The notes beneath the pieces are model-generated. The model made no database searches, was not told the DNA's origin, and saw only the letters and a list, made by a program, of their open reading frames with translations. Position numbers and translations under genes: made by a program. A stretch of 64,000 nt of DNA from Sphingomonas echinoides (GTDB lineage: Bacteria; Pseudomonadota; Alphaproteobacteria; Sphingomonadales; Sphingomonadaceae): positions 62,001 to 126,000 of the forward strand of contig NZ_JAPYKK010000003.1 in the NCBI RefSeq assembly GCF_029623395.1, written 5' to 3'. Numbering within the stretch: position 1 is the first letter of the stretch; each line of letters starts with the position of its first letter. Of this stretch, positions 17,277-25,731 are shown piece by piece.

Positions 17277-18307
17277 ACGACATGACCCCCATCGTGAAGA
17301 CCACGCCGAAGGACTGGGAAACCGACCAGGAAGTCCGCTGGTGCCCCGGCTGCGGCGACTATGCCGTGCTCAAGGCAGTGCAGCGCACCATGCCCGAAAT
17401 CGGTGCGCGGCCGGAGAACACCGTCTTCGTCAGCGGCATCGGCTGCTCGTCGCGCTTCGTCTATTATATGGAAACCTACGGCTTCCACACGATCCACGGC
17501 CGTGCGCCAGCGGTGGCGACCGGCGTCAAGCTCGCCAACCCCGATCTCGACGTGTGGATCATCACCGGCGACGGTGATGCGCTGTCGATCGGCGGCAATC
17601 ACACGATGCACCTGATCCGGCGCAATCTCGATTGCCAGGTGCTGTTGTTCAACAACGAGATCTACGGCCTGACCAAGGGGCAATATTCCCCGACGTCGCG
17701 CGTCGGCACGCGCACGCCGTCGACCCCGTTCGGGTCGGTCGACACCCCCGCCAACCCATGCGCGTTTGCGCTTGGTGCCGGCGGCCGGTTCATCGCGCGC
17801 GCGATCGACGTTCACAAGAACCTCGTCGGCGTCCTGAAGGCAGCGCATGCGCATAAGGGCACCGGCTTCGTCGAGATCTTCCAGAACTGCATCGTCTATA
17901 ACGACGACGTCTTCGCGCCCTTCACCGAGAAGAAGAACGCGGCGGCGAACCAGATGTGGGTCGAGCATGGCAAGCCGTTGGTGTTCGAGAACGGCACTCG
18001 CGGCCTGGCGATGGACCTGGAGCGGTTGGTGCTCAAGGTCGTCGACGTCATCGACGGGGATTGGCAGGCGGCGGGCGTGATCGTGCACGACCAGACCAAC
18101 CGGGGCCTCGCGCACATGCTGGTCGAGATGCCGTTCGGGACGTTCCCGATGGCGCTTGGCGTGCTGTTCGACGATCCCCGGCCGACGTTCGAGAGCGCTG
18201 TAGTGACGCAGAATGCCGAAGCGGCGAAGGGCAAGACGCCCGACCTGCAGAAGCTGCTGTCGCAGGGGCAGACGTGGCAGGTGGAGAAAGAGCCGCATTC
18301 GATGTGA
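17273..18307 (+). CDS. korB: 2-oxoacid:acceptor oxidoreductase, beta subunit
   Basis: This 344-aa subunit binds thiamine diphosphate and the electron-relay Fe-S cluster. The first cluster cysteines are in WCPGCGDY (about residues 23-30), with a further Cys in SGIGCSSRF. The ThDP motif runs from GDGDALSIGGNH to FNNEIYGLTKGQ (about residues 100-140). No ferredoxin gene lies nearby, so the acceptor is encoded elsewhere. A 4-base loop, 8-bp stem hairpin follows the stop immediately, and then the GxxExxY cassette begins. Confidence 0.93.
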   Translation: MNDMTPIVKTTPKDWETDQEVRWCPGCGDYAVLKAVQRTMPEIGARPENTVFVSGIGCSSRFVYYMETYGFHTIHGRAPAVATGVKLANPDLDVWIITGDGDALSIGGNHTMHLIRRNLDCQVLLFNNEIYGLTKGQYSPTSRVGTRTPSTPFGSVDTPANPCAFALGAGGRFIARAIDVHKNLVGVLKAAHAHKGTGFVEIFQNCIVYNDDVFAPFTEKKNAAANQMWVEHGKPLVFENGTRGLAMDLERLVLKVVDVIDGDWQAAGVIVHDQTNRGLAHMLVEMPFGTFPMALGVLFDDPRPTFESAVVTQNAEAAKGKTPDLQKLLSQGQTWQVEKEPHSM

Positions 18308-18310
18308 TCG

Positions 18311-18330
18311 TTCTGCCTTCAGAGGCAGAA
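18311..18330 (+). terminator. Hairpin after korB (weak terminator candidate)
   Basis: TTCTGCCT at 18311-18318 pairs with AGGCAGAA at 18323-18330 around the loop TCAG. It begins 3 bases after the korB stop. There is no run of T after it (GGGTTTG follows), so it is a weak intrinsic terminator or an mRNA 3'-end stabiliser. Confidence 0.4.
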
Positions 18331-18338
18331 GGGTTTGA

Positions 18339-18365
18339 TCACGCAAAGGCGCAAAGACGCTAAAA
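18339..18365 (+). repeat. Left inverted repeat of the GxxExxY cassette
   Basis: TCACGCAAAGGCGCAAAGAC continues with GCTAAAA. Octamer register: CGCAAAGG 18342-18349, CGCAAAGA 18350-18357, CGCTAAAA 18358-18365. It ends 12 bases before the TTG start of the cassette gene and therefore forms its leader. Confidence 0.8.
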
Positions 18366-18377
18366 GAGAAGAGGCGG

Positions 18378-18767
18378 TTGAGCGAAGCTCTGGAAACCCT
18401 GGCGCGGCATGCAGTGGACTGTGGGTTCAAGCTGCATGCGGCGCTTGGGCCTGGGTTGCTTGAGTCCGTTTATGAAGTCTGCCTGTTTGAAAGCCTCGCC
18501 AAGCGAGGCTTTTTTGTTGAGCGGCAGAAGCCGATCCCGATCCGGTTTGACGGACTGGTCATCTCCGAAGGGTTCCGGGCCGATCTGCTGATCGAACGCC
18601 AACTGCTTCTGGAACTCAAATCCACCGAGAGCTTTGCGCCGGTGCATGCCAAGCAGGTGCTGACCTATTTGCGTCTGATGGACCTGCCGCTCGGCTTGCT
18701 GATGAATTTTGGTGCCAGCACCTTCAAAGAGGGCGTCCGGCGCGTTGTAAACAACTATGCCGGTTGA
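18378..18767 (+). CDS. GxxExxY-family protein, PD-(D/E)xK nuclease-like
   Basis: The 129-aa protein starts at TTG 18378, behind an AGAAGAGG ribosome site. The name-giving motif is G26-LL-E29-SV-Y32. It is followed by D69 (RADLLIE) and E79-L-K81 (LLELKS), spaced as in the PD-(D/E)xK nuclease core, with a Q93xxxY97 helix after it (HAKQVLTYLRLM). The family is widespread and uncharacterised. A metal-dependent nuclease acting on the flanking repeats would be a natural guess, but it is only inference. No toxin, antitoxin or methylase partner is present. Confidence 0.88.
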   Translation: MSEALETLARHAVDCGFKLHAALGPGLLESVYEVCLFESLAKRGFFVERQKPIPIRFDGLVISEGFRADLLIERQLLLELKSTESFAPVHAKQVLTYLRLMDLPLGLLMNFGASTFKEGVRRVVNNYAG

Positions 18768-18774
18768 TCCGGCG

Positions 18775-18801
18775 CCTTCGCGCCTTTGCGCCTTTGCGTG
18801 A
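18775..18801 (-). repeat. Right inverted repeat of the GxxExxY cassette
   Basis: On the plus strand the octamers are CCTTCGCG 18775-18782, CCTTTGCG 18783-18790 and CCTTTGCG 18791-18798, then TGA. This is the left repeat inverted. It ends 10 bases before the start codon of the photolyase gene, so it forms that gene's leader. Confidence 0.8.
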
Positions 18802-18811
18802 GTAAAGCTTC

Positions 18812-20185
18812 TTGACCACCCCAACCCTCCTCTGGCTCCGCCGTGACCTCCGCCTGGCCGATCAGCCCGCGCTCCTTGCCGCGATCAACAAGGGCGCGGT
18901 GATCCCTGTGTACATCCTCGACGACGACACCCCCCAGAAATACGCGATGGGCGGCGCCTCGCGCTGGTGGCTGCACCATAGCCTCGAGAGCCTCGATGGC
19001 GACCTGCGCGAGAAGGGATCGCGTCTGATCCTTCGCCGCGGCTCTTGCGACACTGTGCTGAAGGATCTCGCCGAGGAAACCGGCGCGACGCAAGTTCACT
19101 GCATTCGGCATTTCGAACCGTGGTGGCGCAACGCCGAACGTGCGGTCGCCAAGCATCTGGACCTCGTCTGCCACGACGGCAATTACCTTGCGCCGCCCGG
19201 ATCGATCACGACCGGCAGCGGCGGGCAATATAAGATCTACACCCCGTTCTGGCGTGTATTGAAGCAGCACATGCCGCCCCCTGAACCGATCCACAAACCC
19301 GCCAAGATCCCGTCCCCGTCGAAGTGGCCCAAGAGCGACACGCTTGAGGACTGGAAGCTGTTGCCTACCAAACCCGACTGGTCGGCCGGTTTCTCCGACG
19401 ACTGGACACCGGGCGAGGATGCTGCGCACCACCGGTTGTCGGCCTTCAAGAAGCAGGCGGACGACTATGACGACACGCGGAACTTCCCCTCGCAGGAGGG
19501 CAGTTCCCGCCTGTCGCCGCACCTGCATTTCGGCGAGCTGTCGGCGGCGCAGGTATGGCATGCCGTTGCCGACGTCGGCGGATCAGTCGATGTCTTCCTG
19601 AGCGAGATCGGCTGGCGCGACTATGCGCAAAACGTCATCCTGCAATATCCCGAATATGGCGCGAAGAACGCCCGCGAGAAGTATGACGCGATGCCGTGGC
19701 GTAGCGGCAAGCAGGCCGACGCCGATCTCAAGGCATGGCAGCAGGGCCGCACCGGTTATCCAATCGTCGACGCCGGGATGCGGCAGCTCTGGAAGACCGG
19801 CTGGATGCACAACCGCGTCCGCATGATCACCGCGAGCTTCCTGATCAAGCACCTCCTGATCGACTGGCGCGAAGGCGAGCGCTGGTTCTGGGATTGCCTG
19901 GTCGATGGCGATTACGGCTCCAACTCGGTCAACTGGCAATGGACCGCGGGCACCGGAATCGATTCGAACATGTTCGTCCGCATCATGGCGCCTCTTACCC
20001 AATCCCCCAAGTTCGATGCGGGGGACTATATCCGCGAGTGGGTGCCCGAGCTCGCCGACGTGAAGGGTGACGCGATCCACGACCCCGAGGAGGCCGGCTG
20101 CCGTCCCAAGGATTATCCGGCCAAGATCGTCGGCCACCGCGAGGCGCGCGAGCGCGCGTTGCAGGCGGTAAAACAGGTGCGCTGA
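18812..20185 (+). CDS. phrB: Deoxyribodipyrimidine (CPD) photolyase
   Basis: This 457-aa flavoprotein splits UV-induced cyclobutane dimers using blue light. The N-terminal antenna domain opens with LLWLRRDLRLADQPAL. The FAD-binding C-terminal domain carries SRLSPHLHFGELS (about residues 227-239), GWRDYAQ, WQQGRTGYPIVDAGMRQL, WMHNRVRMITASFL and the closing NWQWTAGTGID. The start is TTG 18812, with no strong ribosome site. It lies 10 bases after the right repeat of the GxxExxY cassette, so the cassette end may shape its expression. Confidence 0.95.
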   Translation: MTTPTLLWLRRDLRLADQPALLAAINKGAVIPVYILDDDTPQKYAMGGASRWWLHHSLESLDGDLREKGSRLILRRGSCDTVLKDLAEETGATQVHCIRHFEPWWRNAERAVAKHLDLVCHDGNYLAPPGSITTGSGGQYKIYTPFWRVLKQHMPPPEPIHKPAKIPSPSKWPKSDTLEDWKLLPTKPDWSAGFSDDWTPGEDAAHHRLSAFKKQADDYDDTRNFPSQEGSSRLSPHLHFGELSAAQVWHAVADVGGSVDVFLSEIGWRDYAQNVILQYPEYGAKNAREKYDAMPWRSGKQADADLKAWQQGRTGYPIVDAGMRQLWKTGWMHNRVRMITASFLIKHLLIDWREGERWFWDCLVDGDYGSNSVNWQWTAGTGIDSNMFVRIMAPLTQSPKFDAGDYIREWVPELADVKGDAIHDPEEAGCRPKDYPAKIVGHREARERALQAVKQVR

Positions 20186-20225
20186 GCGGCTTGGCAACCA
20201 CGCCCCGGAATGCGAGGGGGGCGCG

Positions 20226-21425
20226 ATGTTTGGGGTATTTGTAAAACCGTTCGACGCCGTGCTCGACCGTATCGATTCCGGTCTGGTCGAAGGGTCGCTT
20301 GCCGCGACCTTGCCGGGGGGACGCAAGCGGCTGCTCGGCGGGCGGGCGCCCGGGCCGGCGGCGGTGGTCGATCTGGTCAGTTGGCGCGCGCTGTTGCGGC
20401 TGGTCACGGGGGGCTCGGCGGGCTGGTATGTCGCTTGGTCGAAGGGGGAGTGGGCCAGCCCCGATCCGACCGTGCTGTTCGAGCTGTTCATGCGCAACCG
20501 CGTCAGTCTGGGCGGGACGGCGCGGTCTGGCGGGGTGATCCGTACGGTGCGCGGATGGCGCAACGGTCTGCGCCGTAATTCGCGCGCGGGGTCGCGGCGG
20601 AATATCCATTTCCACTACGATCTGGGCAACGATTTCTACAGTCTGTGGCTCGATCCAAGCATGATGTATTCGGCCGCTTTGTTCGACGACGCGGCGATGA
20701 CGACCGAAGATCTGACCGCGGCGCAGGCACGGAAGAATGCGGCGATCCTCGATCGGCTGGAACTGGCACCCGGGCAGACCGTGCTCGAGATCGGCTGCGG
20801 CTGGGGTGGCTTTGCCGAGGCGGCGGCGCGGCGTGGGTTGCGGGTCGATGCGATCACGCTGTCGAGCGAACAGGAACGCGCGGTCAACGACCGGATCGCG
20901 GATGCCGGCCTGTCGGGTGTGACCGTCGCGCGGACAGACTACCGCGACGTCACCGGCCAGTATGACGGGATCGCGAGCATCGAGATGGTCGAGGCGGTCG
21001 GGCAGGATTATTGGGGCACGTATCTCGCCGCCATCTCGCGCACTCTCAAACCCGGCGGGGGAGCGGCGATCCAGTATATCACGATCGATGACGCGATCTT
21101 CGAGGCCTATGCCGCGAACGTCGATTTCATTCAGCGGTTCGTCTTTCCGGGCGGGATGCTGTTGTCGGAAAGCCGCTTCCGCGCGCTGGCAGCGGAGCAT
21201 GGGCTTGAGTGGCGCGACAATCATCGCTTCGGATTGCATTATGCCGAGACGCTGCGGCGCTGGCGCGTTGCGTTCGACGCGGCGGTCGCGGCGGGGCGGT
21301 TGCCCGCGAAGTTCGACCGCAAGTTCGTCGAGTTATGGCGCTATTATCTGATGTACTGCGAAGGCGGGTTTCGCGGGCAGGGGATCGATGTGGCGCAGGT
21401 GACGCTGGTAAAAGCGGGGGGCTGA
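20226..21425 (+). CDS. cfa: Cyclopropane-fatty-acyl-phospholipid synthase
   Basis: This 399-aa SAM-dependent enzyme adds a methylene bridge to unsaturated membrane acyl chains. The SAM-binding motif VLEIGCGWGGFAEAAARRG is at about residues 181-199. The bicarbonate- and lipid-site segments NIHFHYDLGNDFYSLWLDPSMMYS (about 128-151) and the Cys of YLMYCEGGFRGQGIDV near the C-terminus are conserved. It starts 40 bases after the photolyase stop and may share its transcript; both help membrane or DNA stress survival. Confidence 0.93.
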   Translation: MFGVFVKPFDAVLDRIDSGLVEGSLAATLPGGRKRLLGGRAPGPAAVVDLVSWRALLRLVTGGSAGWYVAWSKGEWASPDPTVLFELFMRNRVSLGGTARSGGVIRTVRGWRNGLRRNSRAGSRRNIHFHYDLGNDFYSLWLDPSMMYSAALFDDAAMTTEDLTAAQARKNAAILDRLELAPGQTVLEIGCGWGGFAEAAARRGLRVDAITLSSEQERAVNDRIADAGLSGVTVARTDYRDVTGQYDGIASIEMVEAVGQDYWGTYLAAISRTLKPGGGAAIQYITIDDAIFEAYAANVDFIQRFVFPGGMLLSESRFRALAAEHGLEWRDNHRFGLHYAETLRRWRVAFDAAVAAGRLPAKFDRKFVELWRYYLMYCEGGFRGQGIDVAQVTLVKAGG

Positions 21426-21489
21426 GGGCTGTCAGCTTCGCGACCATTTGTCGTCATACCGGCAAGGGAGAGAGGTCTGCAAAACCGCC

Positions 21490-21582
21490 CGTCATCCTGA
21501 ACTTGTTTCAGGATCCAGCCCTCCGCGAATCCGGACTATGCCTGTTGCGCGGTGGATGCTGAAACGAGTTCAGCATGACGGC
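21490..21582. repeat. Intergenic inverted-pair repeat (CTGAAC-GTTTCAG family)
   Basis: Two hairpins face each other: ATCCTGAA/TTTCAGGAT at 21494-21514, and ATGCTGAAACGAGTTCAGCAT at 21556-21576. The outer boundaries are CGTCATCC on the left and GCATGACGG on the right. The same pair occurs at 33931-34022. The unit lies in the 269-base gap between the convergent cfa and SDR genes; the rest of the gap shows no gene. Confidence 0.8.
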
Positions 21583-21694
21583 AGCTTTTGGGGGCGGTCG
21601 ACTAGCAAACCTCCGATTGCCTTTATGCAGAGGCCTTGCCTTCGCGGGAATGACGTACGGGGGGAGGGGATCTATCCCTCCCACTCGAAAACTC

Positions 21695-22432
21695 TCACCC
21701 GACCCGTTCGAAATGTCCCGTAACGAAATCCTCGGTCAGCAGTGCGACAATCCGGTCCGCGACCACGCTCGGTTCCTTGACCGACTTGGGGTCCTCGCCT
21801 GGATAGGCGCGGCGGCGCATGTCGGTGCGGGTTGCGCCGGGATCGACGATCGCGGTGCGAATCGCGCTGATCTGCTCCATCTCGTCGCCGTACGCCGAGA
21901 CGATCGTCTCGAACGCCGCCTTCGACGCCCCGTATAGCCCCCAATACGCCCGCGGCTTGCGCCCGACGCTGGACGTCATGGCGATGACGCGCGCGCGCTT
22001 GGACTTGCGCAGCATCGGGTCGAACGCTGCGATCAGCGCGGCTTGCGCGCTGATGTTGAGCGTGAGAACCGCCGCCATTTCCGTGGGGTCGATCGCCGGG
22101 ACGGGGGCCAGCGTCCCCAACATCGCCGCGTTGAGCACGAGGATATCGAGCGCTGGCCACCGCTCGCCGATCGCGCTGCCGAGCCGTGCAATCGCATCCG
22201 CCTGGGTCAGATCGAGTGGGGCGATCGTCGCCGAACCGCCCGCATCGAAGATCGCATTCTCGACCGCCTCGAGCGACGCGGCGGTCCGTGCGGTCAGCAC
22301 GACATGCGCGCCCGCTGCCGCCAGCGCGATCGCCGTTGCGGCGCCGATCCCCTTGCTGGCGCCGGTAACGAGCGCAACTTGCCCCGACAGCGGACGATCG
22401 ACCGCGGCTGCGGCAGCGTTGATATCGGTCAT
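21695..22432 (-). CDS. SDR-family NAD(P)-dependent oxidoreductase
   Basis: The protein is 245 aa. The cofactor motif TGASKGIG is at about residues 23-30, NAA at about 99-101, the catalytic Ser in MTSSVG (about 149-150) and the YxxxK pair in YGASK (about 163-167). A classical short-chain dehydrogenase with unknown substrate. It lies 12 bases after purF on the same strand and is probably co-transcribed, which gives no clear functional link. Confidence 0.9.
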   Translation of the reverse strand: MTDINAAAAAVDRPLSGQVALVTGASKGIGAATAIALAAAGAHVVLTARTAASLEAVENAIFDAGGSATIAPLDLTQADAIARLGSAIGERWPALDILVLNAAMLGTLAPVPAIDPTEMAAVLTLNISAQAALIAAFDPMLRKSKRARVIAMTSSVGRKPRAYWGLYGASKAAFETIVSAYGDEMEQISAIRTAIVDPGATRTDMRRRAYPGEDPKSVKEPSVVADRIVALLTEDFVTGHFERVG

Positions 22433-22444
22433 CGCAGAGAGTCC

Positions 22445-23929
22445 TTAACTGACGCGTTCGGCCAATAGCGCGAACTGGTCGACCGACGAGACATCGTCCT
22501 GGTCGGTCAACGTCGTCGGGTAATCGCCGGTGAAGCAGGCATCGCAATGGCTCGGCCGGATCGCGTTGCGCTGCGGCTCGCCGAGAGCCTTGTACAGGCC
22601 GTCGATCGACACGAACGCGAGGCTGTCGGCCTTGATATACTCGGCCATCTGCTCGAGGTTCTTGGTCGCGGCGAGAAGCTTGGCGCGCTCGGGCGTGTCG
22701 ACGCCGTAGAAGCAAGAATGCCGCGTCGGCGGGCTTGCGATCCGCATGTGGACCTCGGCCGCGCCCGCTTCGCGCATCATCTCGACGATCTTGAGGCTGG
22801 TCGTCCCGCGCACGATCGAATCATCGATCAGCACGATCTTCTTGCCCGCGATCAGCGCGCGATTGGCGTTGTGCTTCAATTTCACGCCAAGGTGACGAAC
22901 CTTGTCGCCCGGCTGGATGAAGGTGCGGCCCACATAATGCGAGCGGATGATCCCGAGTTCGAACGGGATCCCCGACTCCTGCGCATAGCCCAGCGCCGCC
23001 GGGGTGCCCGAATCGGGGACGGGGATGACGAGGTCGGCATCGACCGGGCTCTCGATCGCGAGCTGTGCGCCGATCGCCTTGCGGACGGTGTAGACGCTGC
23101 GGTCCTCCGAGATCGAATCGGGGCGCGAGAAATAGACGAATTCGAAGATGCACGGACGCGCCGAGACAGGCGCGAACGGGCGATGCGAGGTGATCTCGCT
23201 ACCCTTGACCATCACCAGCTCGCCCGGTTCGATCGAGCGGACGAAGGTGGCACCGACCACGTCGAGCGCGACGGTCTCGGACGCGAAGATGACCGCTTCG
23301 CTACCATCTGACTGTTCGATCTTGCCCATGACCAGCGGGCGGATGCCGAGCGGGTCGCGACACGCAATCATGCCCTCGGGGGTCATTACGATCAGCGAAT
23401 AGGCACCTTCGACGCGCTTGAGCGCATCGATGAACTTGTCGACGACGGTGCGGTAGTTGGACGTCGCGACGAGATGGATGATCGTCTCGGTGTCGCTGGT
23501 CGACTGGAAGATCGAGCCGCGCCGGACGAGATCACGACGGAGCCGCAATGCGTTGGAAATATTGCCGTTATGCGCAATGGCGAACCCGCCCGAGGCGAGG
23601 TCGGCGTAGAGCGGCTGGACGTTGCGGAGTGCCGTCTCGCCGGTGGTGGAATAGCGCACGTGCCCGCAGGCGACGGTGCCGCGCAGCGGGACCATGATGT
23701 CTTCGCGGTCGAAATTGCCCGCGACGTGACCCATCGCGCGATGGGTATGGAATTCGGCACCGTCGAAGCTGGTGATCCCAGCCGCTTCCTGCCCGCGATG
23801 CTGGAGCGCGTGGAGCCCCAGCGCGACCAGTCGGGCGGCATCGGCCGCACCGGAGATACCAAAGACACCGCATTCTTCATGCAGTTTGTCCCCGTTTTCG
23901 GGGGCTTCGAACGGATTGGTTGTGAGCAT
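22445..23929 (-). CDS. purF: Amidophosphoribosyltransferase
   Basis: This 494-aa enzyme makes phosphoribosylamine from PRPP and glutamine, the first committed step of purine synthesis. The catalytic Cys (ECGVFG, about residue 20) follows a propeptide-like N-terminus. The PRPP loop is VLIDDSIVRGTTS. C-terminal Cys residues (HSCFYGVDTPER and HCDACFTGDYPT) place it in the Fe-S-containing, self-processing class. I chose the ATG at 23929, with GAAGGG a few bases before it, over an upstream in-frame ATG at 23968. Confidence 0.96.
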   Translation of the reverse strand: MLTTNPFEAPENGDKLHEECGVFGISGAADAARLVALGLHALQHRGQEAAGITSFDGAEFHTHRAMGHVAGNFDREDIMVPLRGTVACGHVRYSTTGETALRNVQPLYADLASGGFAIAHNGNISNALRLRRDLVRRGSIFQSTSDTETIIHLVATSNYRTVVDKFIDALKRVEGAYSLIVMTPEGMIACRDPLGIRPLVMGKIEQSDGSEAVIFASETVALDVVGATFVRSIEPGELVMVKGSEITSHRPFAPVSARPCIFEFVYFSRPDSISEDRSVYTVRKAIGAQLAIESPVDADLVIPVPDSGTPAALGYAQESGIPFELGIIRSHYVGRTFIQPGDKVRHLGVKLKHNANRALIAGKKIVLIDDSIVRGTTSLKIVEMMREAGAAEVHMRIASPPTRHSCFYGVDTPERAKLLAATKNLEQMAEYIKADSLAFVSIDGLYKALGEPQRNAIRPSHCDACFTGDYPTTLTDQDDVSSVDQFALLAERVS

Positions 23930-24084
23930 TGGTGCCCTTCGGGGGAGGGTAGAGCTTCGAGGGGCCATATAGGGACCGACTTCGCGTTTGTCGCGCTTTT
24001 GTCACATCCCCTGGAGCGATTGGTCGCATTGGTCGTTTCCGGGGGCGCGCAGGATGGAATATTGCTCACCACGGGAGGATGAGG

Positions 24085-24336
24085 ATGGCGAAGGATCACG
24101 GCCCGAGCGTCAAGGACGACAGGCTGTACGAAAAATTGCGGGCAGACGGCGCTTCGCCCCAGAAGGCCGCGCGAATCGCCAACGCCAAGGCAGCGGGCAC
24201 GATCGACCATCGCGGCGGTGGCAAGCTGGAGGATCGGACCAAGGATGATCTGCTCGACGAAGCGGGCAAGATCGGGATCGATGGCCGGTCGACGATGACC
24301 AAGGAAGAGTTGGTGAAGGCGATCCGCAAGGGGTGA
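24085..24336 (+). CDS. Small Rho-N-domain-like protein
   Basis: The 83-aa protein is highly charged. The C-terminal half (DRTKDDLLDEAGKIGIDGRS then MTKEELVKAIRK) looks like the helix-extended-loop-helix fold of Rho termination factor N-termini, often found in small stress or DNA-binding proteins. GGGAGG lies 6 bases before ATG 24085; the in-frame ATG at 24079 would sit directly against that site. It stands 31 bases before hisI on the same strand. Function unknown. Confidence 0.75.
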   Translation: MAKDHGPSVKDDRLYEKLRADGASPQKAARIANAKAAGTIDHRGGGKLEDRTKDDLLDEAGKIGIDGRSTMTKEELVKAIRKG

Positions 24337-24367
24337 CGCGCGCTGGCAACCGCGGTAGGTCGGCCGC

Positions 24368-24730
24368 ATGGCAGACCTTCGCGAAACCGGGCTGGAGCTC
24401 GACCCAAAATATGACGCCGCCGGGCTGATTACCGCAGTCGCGACCAATCGCACCACCGGCGAGATGCTGATGCTCGCGCATATGAATGCCGAGGCGCTGC
24501 GGTTGACGGTCGAGACCGGCGACGCGCACTTCTGGTCGCGCAGCCGCAATTCTTTGTGGCGCAAGGGCGAAACGTCCGGGCACGTGCTGCGCGTCCACGA
24601 CATTCGGATCGATTGCGATCAGGATGCGGTGTGGCTGATCGTCGACCCGGCGGGCCCCGCCTGCCACACCGGCGCGCGCAGTTGCTTCTACCGCCGGATC
24701 GAGGGCAATCGGCTCGTCCGGGTCGCGTGA
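24368..24730 (+). CDS. hisI: Phosphoribosyl-AMP cyclohydrolase
   Basis: This 120-aa zinc enzyme opens the adenine ring of PR-AMP in histidine synthesis. Conserved segments are [37 protein letters not shown], the acidic cluster [12 protein letters not shown] with metal-binding Cys and Asp residues, and [11 protein letters not shown]. There is no HisE fusion. Its stop overlaps the next gene as GTGA. The other his genes are not in the window. Confidence 0.95.
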   Translation: MADLRETGLELDPKYDAAGLITAVATNRTTGEMLMLAHMNAEALRLTVETGDAHFWSRSRNSLWRKGETSGHVLRVHDIRIDCDQDAVWLIVDPAGPACHTGARSCFYRRIEGNRLVRVA

Positions 24731-25251
24731 AGTTCGGGCTGCTCGCGGCGCTGGTGGTGCTTGCGGGATGTCGGCAGGCGCAACCCTTCGGTCAGCCTGC
24801 GACACCGGCACCTATCGGGCTCGAGGCGGCCGCGATCCAGGCGGGGATCATCCCCGACCCGGCGAGCACCGACATCACGGGGCTCTATGCTCGCGAAACC
24901 GACCGGGTGTGCATTGTCCCCAGCGCGATCGCGTATCGGATCGGCGTGACGGTCGATTATGACGACAGCGAACATTGCAGCGGGAGCGGGGTCGTGACGC
25001 GTGTAGGCGAAACGCTCCACGTGACGTTGGACACGGCGCGGACCGCCGCCGGATGCCGCTTCGACGCGCGCTTCGAGGGCGACCGGATCGTCTTCCCCGG
25101 GCGTTTGCCCGCCGGGTGCCAAGCCGTCTGTCAGGATCGCGCCTCGATCGCGGGGCTCGCGCTCGATCGACTCAGCGACGCTGCGTCCGAGGCGTCTACG
25201 CTGCGCGATCCACGAGGAAAGCTGTTGTGCGGGGATGACGGGCGCTCATGA
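24727..25251 (+). CDS. Putative lipoprotein of unknown function
   Basis: This 174-aa protein starts at a GTG that overlaps the hisI stop (GTGA). The N-terminus [14 protein letters not shown] is a lipoprotein signal with a lipobox (VLAGC, Cys at residue 15). The mature part holds several further Cys residues ([27 protein letters not shown] and LLCGDD), which suggests disulfides in the periplasm. No family is recognised. The pairing with hisI looks positional rather than functional. Confidence 0.75.
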   Translation: MKFGLLAALVVLAGCRQAQPFGQPATPAPIGLEAAAIQAGIIPDPASTDITGLYARETDRVCIVPSAIAYRIGVTVDYDDSEHCSGSGVVTRVGETLHVTLDTARTAAGCRFDARFEGDRIVFPGRLPAGCQAVCQDRASIAGLALDRLSDAASEASTLRDPRGKLLCGDDGRS

Positions 25252-25263
25252 TCGTTCGGCGTA

Positions 25264-25291
25264 TTGACGTTCACGTAAAGGGCAACTAAAT
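25264..25291 (+). promoter_or_regulatory. Promoter with ACGT-N2-ACGT dyad upstream of the MerR-type gene
   Basis: TTGACGTTCACGTAAAG (25264-25280) contains a -35-like TTGACG overlapping the dyad ACGT-TC-ACGT. A -10-like CTAAAT lies at 25286-25291 after 16 bases. MerR regulators of acyl-CoA and branched-chain degradation bind ACGTNNACGT-type sites. The ATG is only 8 bases after the -10, so the transcript would be leaderless or nearly so. Confidence 0.5.
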
Positions 25292-25298
25292 CGGTGGC

Positions 25299-25727
25299 AT
25301 GAGCACCGGTGCCGCCTACGCCATCATCGATCGCCATCCGACGCGCGATCATTTCTCCATTTCCGACCTGTCGGCGGAATTCGACGTCACCGCGCGTGCG
25401 TTGCGCTTCTACGAGGATGAAGGCCTGATCGCGCCCGAGCGGCGGGGTACGACTCGCATCTATTCGCAGCGTGATCGCGCTCGGCTCGCGTGGATCCTGC
25501 GCGGCAAGCGCGTCGGCTTCTCGCTCGGCGAGATCCGCGAGATGATCGACCTGTACGACATCGGCGACGGCCGGAAGATCCAGCGCCAGACGACGATCGA
25601 GCGCTGCCGCGACCGGATCGCGCTGCTGACCGCGCAGAAACGCGACATCGACGCGGCGATCCACGAACTCGACGATTTCGTCACCCTGCTCGAAACCCAT
25701 GGCTCATCCGGCCAGATGAAGGACTGA
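25299..25727 (+). CDS. MerR-family transcriptional regulator
   Basis: The protein is 142 aa. The winged HTH is at about residues 20-60 ([20 protein letters not shown] then [10 protein letters not shown]), followed by a long coiled dimerisation helix to about residue 130. No effector-binding Cys cluster is seen, unlike metal-sensing MerR proteins; the layout fits the LiuR-type regulators of acyl-CoA catabolism. It ends 4 bases before the acyl-CoA dehydrogenase gene, so the pair forms an operon controlled from the upstream dyad, probably by this protein. Confidence 0.88.
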   Translation: MSTGAAYAIIDRHPTRDHFSISDLSAEFDVTARALRFYEDEGLIAPERRGTTRIYSQRDRARLAWILRGKRVGFSLGEIREMIDLYDIGDGRKIQRQTTIERCRDRIALLTAQKRDIDAAIHELDDFVTLLETHGSSGQMKD

Positions 25728-25731
25728 ACCC

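Larger units (their letters stand above)
18339..18801. mobile_element. Candidate mobile cassette: GxxExxY gene between 22-bp inverted repeats
   Basis: The left end at 18339-18360 and the reverse complement of the right end at 18780-18801 match at 21 of 22 positions (TCACGCAAAGGCGCAAAG then A or G, CGC). Each end is itself a tandem run of CGCAAAGG-like octamers: three on the left (18342-18365) and three on the right (18775-18798). The only gene inside is the GxxExxY ORF. The unit is about 463 bp, lies between korB and the photolyase gene, and carries no transposase. A non-autonomous or self-propagating element is inference. Confidence 0.6.
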
